Origin: Geitlerinema sp. PCC 7407
GTDB taxonomy: Bacteria > Cyanobacteriota > Cyanobacteriia > PCC-7407
NCBI RefSeq assembly: GCF_000317045.1
Contig: NC_019703.1
Location: 856,501 to 920,500 of the forward strand
Length of the DNA: 64,000 nt
Direction of reading: 5' to 3'
Both the position numbers and the translations under genes were made by a program. Under the pieces are notes generated by a model. The model searched no databases. It saw only the letters and a list, made by a program, of their open reading frames with translations, and was not told the DNA's origin. Shown here one piece after another: positions 37,385 to 46,971 of this stretch (positions are counted from its first letter, which is position 1; every line of letters begins with the position of its first letter).

Positions 37385-38056
37385 ATGCGCGATCTTGACC
37401 TTCTGCTGATCACGGTTTACTTCATCATCGTGGTCTATGTTCTGTACCAGGCCTTTCGATCTCTCGAAAACACCCTCGAAAATCAGTTTGATATTCAAAC
37501 CAATCCTGAAGCACTCAAGCAGCAAATCCTCGATCAAAAGCTGCAAGAGTTGATCAACCTCAAGGTCGATATCAAGAAGCGCTACGAGTTCAACAAGTTC
37601 ACCACGCTGCCGATCGTGGTGGAAAACAAGACCAAGACCACCACGGTTTTGATCAACTGGGACTATAGTTCCATGACGGATTTTGACGGCAATTCTCGCC
37701 GGATTTTGCATTTGATTCCGGGGGTGTATCCCGAGCCTCGACAGCAGCAGTTTCCCAGCGTGGCGCCGCCGGGGGTGACGCTGAAGGAAGTGATCGCGGT
37801 GGCGGACTCCCTGGAAACCACACCAGAGGGCAAGCTGATCCAAAAGCCCCTCATCAACGTGGGCAAGTTCAAAGATCTCCAGGAAAAGCGCAAGCCCTGC
37901 CAGTTTTCGCTGCGCATCATCGTGCAGCTGACAGACCCCCTGACGGGGGGCGGGATGCGGACCCACGCACTGACGTGTCAGTTCACGCTGGCGTCGCTCC
38001 ACTGGACGGAGGCCCTGCCCTGGAACCAAAAGCCAGCTTTCCCGCGCAAAAAGTGA
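37385..38056 (+). CDS. membrane-anchored conserved hypothetical protein
   Basis: A 223-residue protein with a single N-terminal helix (LDLLLITVYFIIVVYVLYQAF) and a soluble domain of mixed strands and helices: LINLKVDIKKRYEFNKFTTL, PIVVENKTKTTTVLINWDYS, then HLIPGVYPEP. It is probably anchored in the membrane with the domain in the cytoplasm. It lies 71 bases after corA on the same strand, with a small hairpin (CGCAGGAG/CTCCTGCG) between, so cotranscription is possible. I recognise only that it looks like a cyanobacterial conserved hypothetical. Confidence 0.75.
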   Translation: MRDLDLLLITVYFIIVVYVLYQAFRSLENTLENQFDIQTNPEALKQQILDQKLQELINLKVDIKKRYEFNKFTTLPIVVENKTKTTTVLINWDYSSMTDFDGNSRRILHLIPGVYPEPRQQQFPSVAPPGVTLKEVIAVADSLETTPEGKLIQKPLINVGKFKDLQEKRKPCQFSLRIIVQLTDPLTGGGMRTHALTCQFTLASLHWTEALPWNQKPAFPRKK

Positions 38057-38106
38057 GGCTGGGCAAAAAGTGAGGGCGGGCGATCGCGCTGGGGAGGTGA
38101 GATCGG

Positions 38107-38112
38107 TACACT
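38107..38112 (+). promoter_or_regulatory. -10 box of rnpB
   Basis: TACACT lies 8 bases before the predicted 5' end of the RNase P RNA. No clear -35 is seen at the right distance. Confidence 0.4.
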
Positions 38113-38120
38113 GGAGGGAA

Positions 38121-38525
38121 GCAGAGTTGGCGAAGGCGGTTGCGGGTCAGTGGCGATCGCCACTGGCCTGAGGAAAGTCCGGGCTCCCGAAAGACCAAAC
38201 TTGCTGGGTAACGCCCAGTGCGGGTGACCGTGAGGAGAGTGCCACAGAAACATACCGCCGATGGAGGGTTTGGGGGCGATCGCCCCTGAGCCAGATCTCA
38301 CAGGTAAGGGTGCAAGGGTGCGGTAAGAGCGCACCAGCAGCGTCGAGAGGCGCTGGCTCGGTAAACCCCGGTTGGGAGCAAGGTAGAGGAGCGACGGTTG
38401 GTCTTTTACCGGTTCCGCTTAGACACCGCTAGAGGCGTCTGGTAACAGGCGTCCCAGATAGATAACTGCCTTCTGGGCTGTGCTTGCAGCCTGGAAAACA
38501 GAACCCGGCTTATGCCCAACTCTGC
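38121..38525 (+). ncRNA. rnpB: RNase P RNA, bacterial type A
   Basis: About 405 bases. The 5' GCAGAGTTGG pairs with the 3' CCAACTCTGC as helix P1. The universal elements GAGGAAAGTCCGGGC near the start, AGAGTGCCACAGAAA, GGTAAACCCCG, and ATAGATAACTGCC near the end are all present. It is the catalytic RNA that cuts the 5' leader from tRNA precursors. Two HIP1 sequences are built into hairpins: an 18-base palindrome at 38148-38165 and GGGGCGATCGCCCC at 38273-38286. Confidence 0.97.
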
Positions 38526-38934
38526 TTTTACCGATCGCTGGGCGATCGCCCTCTCTGGCGAAAAACTCTCTGCAACGCCAAGCCTGTCTCACATTTTGTA
38601 GATTTGCCCCTAAAAATTAAGATTTTCGGGCTCTAGGGCTCGAAAACGCTCGATGAAGCTTTCGGGCGATCGCGGCGGTTGACGATTTGCCAAGGGGGGC
38701 GAGTCCCCGGTTCATCAAGTTTTTGCCATTGTTCAACCAATTATTTAGATTCGACAAAGTACTGTAGGCCTCGCTACCTTTGCTTCGCCGACCGTTCTAG
38801 GATCGAGGGCAAAATCCCTGGGCTGGCTTAGGCAGACTTTGGCGAATCGCGACACTTGATTTCTATCGGAAAGGGGCGATCGCCGAACTCTGCTGTCGGT
38901 TAGATGATGTTTAACGGCGGAGTGATCGACCAAC
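38526..38934. other. intergenic region after rnpB
   Basis: About 410 bases. A HIP1-containing hairpin just after rnpB (CTGGGCGATCGCCCT region) may help end it. The rest is AT-richer with scattered HIP1 sites and no supported gene on either strand. Confidence 0.5.
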
Positions 38935-39534
38935 GTGCTGCACGATTATCCCCTTCTGGCGATTAGTGAAAGTAAACGCAGTGGCTTGATTTTGTTCAAG
39001 GGGTTCCACGCGGAGTTTGCGGGGCCAGGCGCTGCGGTGGGTAGCGGGATCGAGGCAGGAACGACGCGGGTGATCGCGATTGGACGATTGGAGCTGTGTC
39101 CCGTAACGACCGTTGCCGAGCGCCAAGAAGCCTACAGCAAGCGAATTCAGTGGATGCGCTGGCTGCGCAAGATTTCGGACCATGCAGATCCCGTGCAGCG
39201 CTCAGAAAAGCTGCTGGTGTGTCTGGAGGCGTTTTTTGGGGCGCGGACGGTGGCGAGCCTGCCGACGGATGCCCTGGCGGCGCTGGTGGGGGTTTTCCCC
39301 GAGACGATGCAGCGGGCGCGCCAGCGCTATCCGGGCTGGCTCCAGCCCGAGGGGGTCAAAATCGGGGAAGAAAATTTGTCGATTCGCTGGCTCCAGGACA
39401 GCGCGATCGCCGTGGCCAATCGCCCACCCGGTAAGCTGGTGGAGGAGTATAGCGTGGGGCAGCTGGGCGATTTTTTTCGCCCGCCGGTCGCGCTGACGTG
39501 CGCTCAGCCGTTTGCGCTGCCCCAGTCCGCCTAG
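38935..39534 (+). CDS. conserved hypothetical protein
   Basis: A 199-residue soluble protein. The start is GTG, giving MLHDYPLLAISESKRSGLIL. The N-terminal half seems beta-rich and the middle helical (RIQWMRWLRKISDHADPVQR, EKLLVCLEAFFG). There is no signal peptide or transmembrane helix. Codon use and HIP1 content are like its neighbours. The MFS transporter gene starts 35 bases later. I do not recognise the family. Confidence 0.65.
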   Translation: MLHDYPLLAISESKRSGLILFKGFHAEFAGPGAAVGSGIEAGTTRVIAIGRLELCPVTTVAERQEAYSKRIQWMRWLRKISDHADPVQRSEKLLVCLEAFFGARTVASLPTDALAALVGVFPETMQRARQRYPGWLQPEGVKIGEENLSIRWLQDSAIAVANRPPGKLVEEYSVGQLGDFFRPPVALTCAQPFALPQSA

Positions 39535-39569
39535 ACGCCGCCCATCCAGAAGGCTGAGGCCCAAAATTG

Positions 39570-40658
39570 ATGCTGGTTTCGAGGGGACGCCTCACGGCTA
39601 TGAGCTTTGTGGGGCTTTTTTTGCACGGTTTGGTGGTGGCGATGCCGGGGGCGTTTTTGCTCCAGTGGCAAGCGGCTTTTGGCACAGCGGTGAATTTGGG
39701 AGCCTATTACGCGCTGTTTGTGATCAGCAGCGTGGCGGGGCTGTACTGGAACGCCCAGCGCGATCGCCGTCATCCGTGGCTGTCGATGGCCTTTGGGCTG
39801 ATCGGGGTGGCGCTGCTGGGGGCGGCGCTGGTGCCGGGGTTTTGGGGAATTGCGATCGCGGCCTTGCCCATTGGCTTTGCCGACAGCGTGGTCAATCTCC
39901 AAAGCAACAGCCTGGTGGGCGAACTCCACCCCAAGCGCCGGGTCGTGCTGCTGAACTGGGCCAATGCCACTTTTGGGGTGGGGGCGCTGACGGCGCCGCT
40001 GCTGGGGGCGCTGCTGCCGTGGCGGGTGGCCTTGGGGGCGATCGCCCTGGTAGCCCTAGGGTGCGGGGCGCTGGCGTGGCAGGCTCCGCCGGTCGAGAAC
40101 TTCGTGCCCGCGCGCGATCGCATGCCGTGGCGCCGCGCGGCGCCGATTTTGGGAGTGGTGGGCCTGTATGTCGGCCTAGAGGGGGTGATTGGCACCTGGA
40201 GCGGCACCTATCTAAAGTTTTTGGGCTGGAGCGATGCCTGGAGCAGCGGCCTGCTGTCGCTGTACTGGGGCGGCCTGACCCTGGGGCGGGTGTTTCTGAG
40301 TCCGTGGATCAGCCGTCAGCCCATGGCGCGCCTGCCCTGGCTGCTGCTGGCGGGGGCGATCGCCCTGGGACTGACCCTGGTCCCTAGTCTGGCCCCGCTG
40401 ATGGCGATCGCCGCTATTTTCTACGGCCCCACCTTCGCGACCCTCTTTGCCAAGCTGCAAGAAGATTGCGGTCACGTGGCGCTCAGCTATCTGTTTTACG
40501 TCGCTTACATCAGCCAGATGGGGCTCTCGGGCCTCTTTAGCTGGGTTCCCCATCCCAGCTGGCTGCCGCTGCTGTTTACGGGATTTGCGGTGCTGCTGTG
40601 GTGGTCGAGCGGTCGCCTCGCCCTGGGGCCTGACCCCTGCCCAGACAGCCTGCCCTAA
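39570..40658 (+). CDS. MFS transporter
   Basis: A 362-residue permease with about eleven or twelve hydrophobic helices, beginning SFVGLFLHGLVVAMPGAFLL. A basic loop (WNAQRDRRHPW) occupies the position of the MFS A-motif between helices 2 and 3. The overall look is like the fucose/glucose permease branch (Gly-rich helix pairs, GLYVGLEGVIGTWSGTYLK in the second half). The substrate cannot be read from the sequence. ATG 39570 is used; another ATG at 39600 is plausible. Confidence 0.85.
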   Translation: MLVSRGRLTAMSFVGLFLHGLVVAMPGAFLLQWQAAFGTAVNLGAYYALFVISSVAGLYWNAQRDRRHPWLSMAFGLIGVALLGAALVPGFWGIAIAALPIGFADSVVNLQSNSLVGELHPKRRVVLLNWANATFGVGALTAPLLGALLPWRVALGAIALVALGCGALAWQAPPVENFVPARDRMPWRRAAPILGVVGLYVGLEGVIGTWSGTYLKFLGWSDAWSSGLLSLYWGGLTLGRVFLSPWISRQPMARLPWLLLAGAIALGLTLVPSLAPLMAIAAIFYGPTFATLFAKLQEDCGHVALSYLFYVAYISQMGLSGLFSWVPHPSWLPLLFTGFAVLLWWSSGRLALGPDPCPDSLP

Positions 40659-40761
40659 CCGCGCGCGATCGCCCTCTGGCCAGATGCGCGATGCCTCGCA
40701 GTCCACCAATCCCGCAAAGGGCTGTAATACAATCGCCTCACTGCCCTTGTCCTTAACCACC

Positions 40762-41622
40762 ATGAAATATCTCACGCCCGAGCTAGACCGCGCGATTCGC
40801 CAAGTGCTGCGCGACTGCGGCCAGCAGGCGAAATATTTAGCTGCTCAGCCCTTCACCGTTGACCAAAAGGGGCCTGAGGACTACGTGACCGATGTCGATC
40901 GCGCCCTCGATCGGCAGCTGGCCGCTGCCTTTGCGACCCTGTGCCCCACCGACGGCGTCGTGACCGAGGAGAGCGCCCAGTCTCGCCAAGCCTTTCAGGC
41001 GGGGCACGCTCGGCTGTGGTTTATCGATCCGGTGGACGGGACCGAAGACTTTATCCACGGGCGGCCCCACTACTCCGTGATGGCGGGCCTGCTCCAGGGA
41101 CACCAGCCCAAGGCGGGCTGGGTCTATGCGCCCATGCAGGACCAGATGTACTACGGTGGGCCGGAGTGGGGGCTGTTTCAGGCCAAGGGGCAGGAGGGGG
41201 CCGATCTGCTGGTGCCGGTGGAGCCGGAGCCGCCCTCGGAGACGTTTTGTCCGCTGCTGGTGGGCGATCGCGATCAGGCCAACTTTGGCGAAGCCCTGCG
41301 GGCCGAAATTCCGGCGGCCCAGTTCGCCTCCCTCGGCAGCTTTGGCCTCAAGGTGCTCGAAGTCATCCAGGGCCGCGCAGGCCTGTATCTCTACCTCAAC
41401 GGGCGCGTCAAGCTGTGGGACACCACCGGCCCAGTGGCCCTAGCCCTGGCGGCGGGCCTGGTGTGCTGCGACCTGGACGGCCAGCCCCTGCAATTTACCC
41501 CGGAGGCCATTGACAGCGAGACGCTGATCCACCACCAGCCCATCTTGATCGGCTGGCCCAGCTATGTCACAGCCCTGCGGCCTTCCATTCAGGCAGCGGC
41601 TGCCCGCGTCCTGGCTCGATAA
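40762..41622 (+). CDS. inositol monophosphatase family protein (CysQ-like)
   Basis: A 286-residue Mg2+-dependent, Li+-sensitive phosphatase. The signature motifs are VTEESAQ, WFIDPVDGTEDFIHG and the C-terminal LWDTTGPVALALAAG. In cyanobacteria such proteins are usually 3'(2'),5'-bisphosphate nucleotidases or inositol monophosphatases; the DPVDGTEDFIHG form favours a CysQ-like role in sulfur assimilation, but this is not certain. The ATG at 40762 is chosen; the frame is open well upstream over the previous gene's end. Confidence 0.9.
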   Translation: MKYLTPELDRAIRQVLRDCGQQAKYLAAQPFTVDQKGPEDYVTDVDRALDRQLAAAFATLCPTDGVVTEESAQSRQAFQAGHARLWFIDPVDGTEDFIHGRPHYSVMAGLLQGHQPKAGWVYAPMQDQMYYGGPEWGLFQAKGQEGADLLVPVEPEPPSETFCPLLVGDRDQANFGEALRAEIPAAQFASLGSFGLKVLEVIQGRAGLYLYLNGRVKLWDTTGPVALALAAGLVCCDLDGQPLQFTPEAIDSETLIHHQPILIGWPSYVTALRPSIQAAAARVLAR

Positions 41623-41877
41623 ACTTGAAGGGCCGACAGGAGAGCGGTGGCGATTACGCTCCGCAATTGTGTTGTAATGGAAGCGAGGGAATCCCTGCGA
41701 TCGCCCGAATCTCCTGGGTCTTGCAGCTTTTCCCCCGAAAGTCGCGCCAAGCAACCTGGATGAGTGTCTTCTCCAGGTCCAAACCACCCAATCGCGATCG
41801 CTCAACGGTTCTTGCCTCGGTTCGGCAGCTCGCGCGACCCATCGCTCAATCTCAATCGCCTACCTTGAAGATTCTTC

Positions 41878-42561
41878 ATGCAGACCGAAGCCTTTAGTGA
41901 GCTTTTCCCGCTCTTCAACGCTGCGAATCCTGAAACAGTAGAGTGGCTGCTGTCCGTTGCGGTTGAGCACGAGTACCCCACCGGCCGCGCTGTGCTCATG
42001 GAAGACGCTTGGGGCAACGCCGTCTACTTCATCGTGTCGGGCTGGGTAAAAGTTCGTCGTCTCTCCGGGGATGATGTGGCAACCCTAGCGATTTTGGGCC
42101 GGGGAGATTTCTTTGGCGAGATGGCCATTCTCGATGAGTCCCCCCGCTCGACGGATGTGATCGCCCTTTCGCCAGTACAGCTTTTGAGCATCTCGGCTCA
42201 GCGCTTCATTCAGACCCTGTTCAAAGATCCCCAGCTCCATCACCGGATGCTGCAGCTGATGGTGCAGCGCCTGCGCCAAACTAATTTGCGGTTTCAGCGC
42301 CGTCATCAGCCGCCCGCGGTCAAGCTGGCCAATACCCTGGTGGGCCTCAGCGAAAACTACGGCCAGGCCTCCGAAAACGGCGTCGACATTTACAAAATCC
42401 CCTTCAAAGATCTGGCGGATGTGACCGATATCGGGGTGGAAGAAGCCACCAAAATCATGGAAAAGCTGGATGACAAGGGCTGGCTCAAGATTGACCCCGA
42501 TGAGCCGGTGATTCGCCTGATCAACCTCAAGCAGCTCACGCACTTGGCAGGACACGCCTAA
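41878..42561 (+). CDS. Crp/Fnr-family transcriptional regulator
   Basis: A 227-residue regulator. The N-terminal cyclic-nucleotide-binding beta-roll includes GNAVYFIVSGWVKVRRLSGD and FFGEMAILDESPRSTDVIA, which keeps the Gly-Glu and Arg-Ser that contact cAMP in true CRP. A dimerisation helix follows (QLMVQRLRQTNLRFQRRHQ). The C-terminal winged helix (PFKDLADVTDIGVEEATKIM) reads DNA. It differs clearly from NtcA. Cyclic-nucleotide binding is therefore possible but not shown. The M61 protease gene begins 5 bases after its stop. Confidence 0.92.
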   Translation: MQTEAFSELFPLFNAANPETVEWLLSVAVEHEYPTGRAVLMEDAWGNAVYFIVSGWVKVRRLSGDDVATLAILGRGDFFGEMAILDESPRSTDVIALSPVQLLSISAQRFIQTLFKDPQLHHRMLQLMVQRLRQTNLRFQRRHQPPAVKLANTLVGLSENYGQASENGVDIYKIPFKDLADVTDIGVEEATKIMEKLDDKGWLKIDPDEPVIRLINLKQLTHLAGHA

Positions 42562-42566
42562 TCGCT

Positions 42567-44354
42567 ATGACCAAAGCAGCCTCGACTCGGCCTGATGTTT
42601 CGCGCTCTGTGATGCCCGCGATCGCCTACCGGGTCGCGATGCCCCATCCCGAGACTCACCTGTTCGAGGTGACGGTGCGGGTGCAGCGCTGGTCCCAGGC
42701 GGTGCTGGACCTCAAGATGCCGGTGTGGACGCCGGGGTCTTACCTGGTGCGCGAGTACTCCCGCCATGTCCAAAACTTCGAGGCGCGCGGGGCTGACGGC
42801 CAAAAGCTAGCTTGGCAAAAGCGCAGCAAAAATCACTGGCAGATTGAAACCCCAGGGGCCTCGGAGATCGTCGTCACCTATCAGGTGTTTGCCAATGAGC
42901 TGACGGTCCGCACCAATCACTTGGACCTCACCCACGGCTACTTCAATGGGGCCGCGCTGTTTTTTTGGGTGGTGGGGTGCGATCGCCAGCCGCTGCAGGT
43001 CGAGATCGTGCCGCCCACGGGCTGGCAGGTGGCGACGCCGCTGCCGGAGGTGGCTGGCCAGCCCGACACCTACGAGGCGGCGGACTTTGACACCCTGGTA
43101 GACAGCCCCTTCGAGATTGGCCAGCAGACGCGCTATCGCTTTGAGGTGCGCGAAACGCCCCACGAGCTGGTGGTGTGGGGGACGGGCAACCTGGACGCGA
43201 TGCGCCTGATTCCGGATATCCAGAAAATCATTGAGACCGAGGCCCAGCTCTTTGGCGGGCTGCCCTACGATCGCTATGTGTTCTTGCTCCACCTGTCGGC
43301 CCAGGGCTACGGCGGCCTCGAGCACAAAAATGCCTGCACGCTGAATTTTCCCCGGCTCGGGTTTCGGGCAGAAGAGTCCTACCAGCGCTTTTTGCAGCTG
43401 GTGGCCCACGAGTTTTTTCACCTGTGGAACGTGAAGCGCCTGCGGCCCAAGGCCTTAGAGCGCTTTGACTATGAGCAGGAAAACTACACGCCGTCTCTGT
43501 GGTTTAGCGAGGGGACGACGAGCTACTATGACCTGCTGCTGCCGCTGCGGGCAGGCATCTATGATGCCAAAGTCTTTCTCAAGGCCCTGAGCAAGGAGCT
43601 GACGCGGTTCTTGATGACGCCGGGGCGCTTGGTCCAGCCCCTGAGCGAATCGAGCTTTGACGCCTGGATCAAGCTCTATCGCCAGGACGCCAGCAGCAAT
43701 AATTCTCAGATTTCCTATTACCTCAAGGGCGAGCTGGTGTCGCTGCTGCTGGATCTGCTGATTCGCGATCGCCACCAAAATCGCCGCTCCCTCGATGACG
43801 TGATGCGGCAGCTCTGGGAGGAGTTTGGGACGGTTGAGGTGGGCTTTATGCCGGAGCAGCTAGAGGGGGCGATCGCCGCTGTGGCTGACGCAGACCTGAG
43901 GGACTTTTTCCAGCGCTTTTTGCACACCACGGAGGAGCTGCCGCTCAATGACTACCTAGCGCCCTTTGGCCTGCGCGTGGTGCCCGAGACCGACGGCGAG
44001 CCGGTGCCCTACCTGGGCATGACGGTGAAGACGGAGGCGGGCCGCGAGGTGGTCAAATCCGTGGAGGCGGGGTCGCCCGCTCAGCAGGCGGGCTTCGATC
44101 CGGGGGATGAGCTGCTGGCCATCGACGGGCTGCGGGTGACGGCGGAGCAGCTGGGCGATCGCCTCAAGGACTACCGAGCGGGCTCTACGATCCAAGTCAC
44201 GAGCTTCCGCCAAGATCAGCTCCGAGAATGCGCCCTCACCCTGGCCGCGCCGCGCCCTGGCCGCTACCAGATCGTGCCGGTCGAGAACCCGACGCCCGCT
44301 CAGGAAGCGAACTTCACGGGCTGGCTTGGAACGTCGCTCAGCAGCATTCTGTAG
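42567..44354 (+). CDS. M61-family metallopeptidase with PDZ domain
   Basis: A 595-residue protein. The N-terminal beta domain (MPVWTPGSYLVREYSRHVQ) is typical of M61 glycyl aminopeptidases. The zinc motif HEFFH is followed by LWNVKRLRPKALE, and the third ligand lies in WFSEGTTSYYD. Near residues 480-560 a PDZ domain (PYLGMTVKTEAGREVVKSVE, GDELLAIDGLRV) binds peptide ends. No signal peptide is seen, so it may be cytoplasmic. It starts almost directly after the Crp-family gene, suggesting one transcript. Confidence 0.93.
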   Translation: MTKAASTRPDVSRSVMPAIAYRVAMPHPETHLFEVTVRVQRWSQAVLDLKMPVWTPGSYLVREYSRHVQNFEARGADGQKLAWQKRSKNHWQIETPGASEIVVTYQVFANELTVRTNHLDLTHGYFNGAALFFWVVGCDRQPLQVEIVPPTGWQVATPLPEVAGQPDTYEAADFDTLVDSPFEIGQQTRYRFEVRETPHELVVWGTGNLDAMRLIPDIQKIIETEAQLFGGLPYDRYVFLLHLSAQGYGGLEHKNACTLNFPRLGFRAEESYQRFLQLVAHEFFHLWNVKRLRPKALERFDYEQENYTPSLWFSEGTTSYYDLLLPLRAGIYDAKVFLKALSKELTRFLMTPGRLVQPLSESSFDAWIKLYRQDASSNNSQISYYLKGELVSLLLDLLIRDRHQNRRSLDDVMRQLWEEFGTVEVGFMPEQLEGAIAAVADADLRDFFQRFLHTTEELPLNDYLAPFGLRVVPETDGEPVPYLGMTVKTEAGREVVKSVEAGSPAQQAGFDPGDELLAIDGLRVTAEQLGDRLKDYRAGSTIQVTSFRQDQLRECALTLAAPRPGRYQIVPVENPTPAQEANFTGWLGTSLSSIL

Positions 44355-44701
44355 TTTTGATTAGGCTTTCGGAGCAGGCTGAAAGGGCGTGATAGCCTAA
44401 ACGAAAGTTGTTCGTTTTGCAGTCAAGGTTCCGATCCCTTCGCGCCTCACTGAGATCTGGGTTTGTGGATGCCTTAGCTGCCAAGAGGTGGATAAGGCGA
44501 CGCGCCGCGATCGCTGGTTTTGAACCTATCTTCGGGCAAGTAGCCTCGCTGCTGACCGGTGCTTGCCGCGATATTGACTCCCTGGCGGTGTTCCAGGGGT
44601 GGCTTCGCAGTGAAATGGAGTGGGCGATCGCCCAGAAATCGCTTGAGCTGGTGACATCGAGGGGTCAGTTTCGGAGCCGTGCACCTCACCGAGAGAGTCT
44701 T
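44355..44701. other. intergenic region
   Basis: About 345 bases. The frame of the next gene stays open back to 44408, but the upstream part (rich in Arg and without conserved content) has no ribosome site. It probably holds the promoter. I see no other element apart from one HIP1 site. Confidence 0.5.
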
Positions 44702-45202
44702 ATGAACGAATGTGTGGTTGTCATTGACGGGATTCGCGCTCGCTTTTTTACGCTGCATGAGGCGGAGTTCCCTGAGTATGAGTCAGGCCCCAATCTGGTC
44801 GAGCACGACGACCTTGTCAACAATGAGCAAAGCGCCAGCGATCGCGAGCTGTGGGCCAACACCTCCACCGGACGCAACCGAGGAGGCTCAGGGGGGCGAT
44901 CGCACCAGTACGACGATCATCGTGAAAGCCATCGCGAAGAATTTAGTCGCCGCTTCGCCCAGATGGTCGCTGCCGAGGCGGCCCGCCTCGCCACCACCCA
45001 CGCTTCGCCCCAGGTGATCTTGGTCGCTGAATCCCAAATGGTGGGAACGACCCGAGACGCTGTCAGCACCTCCCTGCCCAATCACTGTGCGGTCCAGGTT
45101 CTCACCAAGGATCTCAGTAAATTTCGCCCCCTCGAACTCCACGAATACCTCGCCACCGAAGGCCTGCTGCCGGAGCGCCGCAAGCCCAAGGCCAGCCCCT
45201 AG
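44702..45202 (+). CDS. host-attachment-protein family member
   Basis: A 166-residue protein resembling the family named after Agrobacterium proteins needed for host attachment. Family features are the start VVVIDGIRARFFTLHEAE, the middle EEFSRRFAQMVAAEAARL, the strand-helix ASPQVILVAESQMVGTTRDA, and the C-terminal VLTKDLSKFRPLELHEYL. The fold relates to archaeal release factor eRF1 domains (baeRF), so ribosome-linked roles have been proposed. The function in cyanobacteria is unknown. A GAGAGAG ribosome site precedes ATG 44702. Confidence 0.8.
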   Translation: MNECVVVIDGIRARFFTLHEAEFPEYESGPNLVEHDDLVNNEQSASDRELWANTSTGRNRGGSGGRSHQYDDHRESHREEFSRRFAQMVAAEAARLATTHASPQVILVAESQMVGTTRDAVSTSLPNHCAVQVLTKDLSKFRPLELHEYLATEGLLPERRKPKASP

Positions 45203-45246
45203 GGCCGCTTCCGAGCCTGATTGATCGTTTCTATGGAGACAGGATT

Positions 45247-45732
45247 ATGCCCCTTCAGCCCCCGCCCCCACCGTCCATCTCGCCGCGCCAAATGAACCTG
45301 TTGCGCATCGTGGCCTCCATGGCGTGGTGCGACGGCCATCTGGCCACCGAAGAAATGGACGTAATGCTCGATCGCTTCAGTCACCTGTTTGGGGAAAATG
45401 CGGCGCAGCAGCAAAAACTGCGCCAAGAGCTCCAGGACTACCTGGTGCAAAACATTCCCCTAGAAGAACTGGTGCCCAAGCTGACCGGCACTGAGGAGCG
45501 AGAACTGGTCTTGCGGCTGGGCTATGAAGTGATCCAGTCCAGCTCGCGATCGCCCGATGAGCCCCGCATCAACGTCGAAGAGGCCAAAGCCTACCAAGAT
45601 CTGGTGGGATTTCTCCAGCTGCCGCCGGAGACGGTGGCCCGCATCGAAGGGGAAGTGGCTGCCGAGCCCGTCTCGGACGAGAGCCTGCTAGATACCCTCA
45701 CCCGCCAAGTGGGTGAATTCATGCAGGGGTAG
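45247..45732 (+). CDS. TerB-like protein
   Basis: A 161-residue helical protein. The motif MAWCDGHLATEEMDVMLDRFS matches the start of TerB (DUF533/tellurite-resistance) domains, where an Asp/Glu set may bind metal. The N-terminus is proline-rich (PLQPPPPPSI) and the end acidic. It lies 44 bases after the host-attachment-like gene on the same strand. Tellurite resistance itself is not implied; TerB domains occur in varied stress and signalling proteins. Confidence 0.8.
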   Translation: MPLQPPPPPSISPRQMNLLRIVASMAWCDGHLATEEMDVMLDRFSHLFGENAAQQQKLRQELQDYLVQNIPLEELVPKLTGTEERELVLRLGYEVIQSSSRSPDEPRINVEEAKAYQDLVGFLQLPPETVARIEGEVAAEPVSDESLLDTLTRQVGEFMQG

Positions 45733-45760
45733 CGTTCATTTTAGAGGGCGATCGCCCTTT

Positions 45761-45791
45761 GCTCCCGCCGAGATTTCTCGGCGGGAGCTTT
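45761..45791. terminator. bidirectional terminator
   Basis: GCTCCCGCCGAGA (45761-45773) pairs with TCTCGGCGGGAGC (45776-45788), and the tight centre leaves a loop of about 4 bases. It lies between two convergent genes and is preceded by AGGGCGATCGCCCTTT. Short T/A runs flank both sides. Confidence 0.75.
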
Positions 45792-45815
45792 GGTTTGTGG
45801 GTGAGCCACCAACTC

Positions 45816-46778
45816 CTAGGCGCTCATCTCCAGCATTCGCTGAATCGGCTTGAGTGCCGCCACGCGCGTTTCCTCGGCCATGGTGATTTCGGGGTTCTGG
45901 TTCTTCATGGCCAGATACAGCTTCTCCAGGGTATTTAGGCGCATGTGGGGGCACTCGTTGCAGGCGCAGCTTCCCATGGGCGGTGCCGGAATGAACTGCT
46001 TGTCCGGCGCGTCTTTTTGCATTTGGTGCAGGATGCCGGGCTCCGTCGCCACGATGAAAGCCCGCGCCTCGCTGCGCTGGGCGTACTTCAGCAGCGCGGT
46101 GGTCGAGCCGATGTAGCGGGCGTGGCGCAGCAGGCTCGGCTCACACTCGGGGTGGGCGATTACCTCGGCCTCGGGATGCTCCATCTGGAGCTGCACGATC
46201 TTCTTTTCAGAAAAGTTCTCGTGGACCATGCAGCTGCCCTGCCACAGCAGCAGGTCGCGGCCCGTTTCGGCCATGACGTAGCGGCCCAGGTTTTGGTCTG
46301 GGGCGAAGATGATCGGCTGATCTGCGGGGATCTGCTGCACGATGGAGACGGCGTTGGAGCTGGTGCAGATGATGTCGCTCATGGCCTTGATCTCGGCGGT
46401 GCAGTTGATGTAGGACACCACCAGGTGATCGGGATGGGCGGCCTTGAAGGCGGCAAACTCTGCGGGCGGGCAGCTGTCGGCGAGGGAGCAGCCCGCGTCG
46501 AGGTCCGGTAGCAAAACCTTTTTGGTTGGATTGAGGATTTTGGCGGTCTCGGCCATGAAGTGGACGCCCGCAAACACGATCACGTCGGCGTCGGTTTGGG
46601 CGGCTTGGCGAGAGAGGCCGAGGGAGTCGCCGATATAGTCGGCGATGTCCTGGATGTCGGGATCTTGGTAATAGTGGGCCAAGATCACGGCATTGAGGTC
46701 TTTTTTAAGGTCGTTGATGGCGGCAAACAGGTCGGTCGGCAGGGCGGGAACAGACGGCGATGAAATGGTGGTAAACAC
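45816..46778 (-). CDS. nadA: quinolinate synthase A
   Basis: A 320-residue [4Fe-4S] enzyme that condenses iminoaspartate and dihydroxyacetone phosphate into quinolinate for NAD synthesis. The N-terminal [23 protein letters not shown] is typical. Cluster cysteines lie in [11 protein letters not shown], in [13 protein letters not shown]-type context, and in [18 protein letters not shown]. There is no nadB or nadC next to it. The length is normal. Confidence 0.97.
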   Translation of the reverse strand: MFTTISSPSVPALPTDLFAAINDLKKDLNAVILAHYYQDPDIQDIADYIGDSLGLSRQAAQTDADVIVFAGVHFMAETAKILNPTKKVLLPDLDAGCSLADSCPPAEFAAFKAAHPDHLVVSYINCTAEIKAMSDIICTSSNAVSIVQQIPADQPIIFAPDQNLGRYVMAETGRDLLLWQGSCMVHENFSEKKIVQLQMEHPEAEVIAHPECEPSLLRHARYIGSTTALLKYAQRSEARAFIVATEPGILHQMQKDAPDKQFIPAPPMGSCACNECPHMRLNTLEKLYLAMKNQNPEITMAEETRVAALKPIQRMLEMSA

Positions 46779-46971
46779 AGTGGCGAGTCGCTCTGAAGGA
46801 CGGGACGGTTTGTAAAGAAGTGTGAAGCGCTTTCTTCGGTAATCGCAATTATAGTTGTTTTCACCAAAAACAACTAGGTTGGGCCAGGGGATTTCGAAGA
46901 CGTGACTTGAGGCTCTCCTGCAAGGGGCCGCAACTGGTCTAGAGTGAGAAGGGAGCAGCGAGACAGCGGTT

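Noticed and set aside
44408-44701. N-terminal extension of the host-attachment-like protein
   Set aside because: The added 98 residues are Arg-rich with no conservation, while ATG 44702 has a good ribosome site and starts the family's conserved strand.
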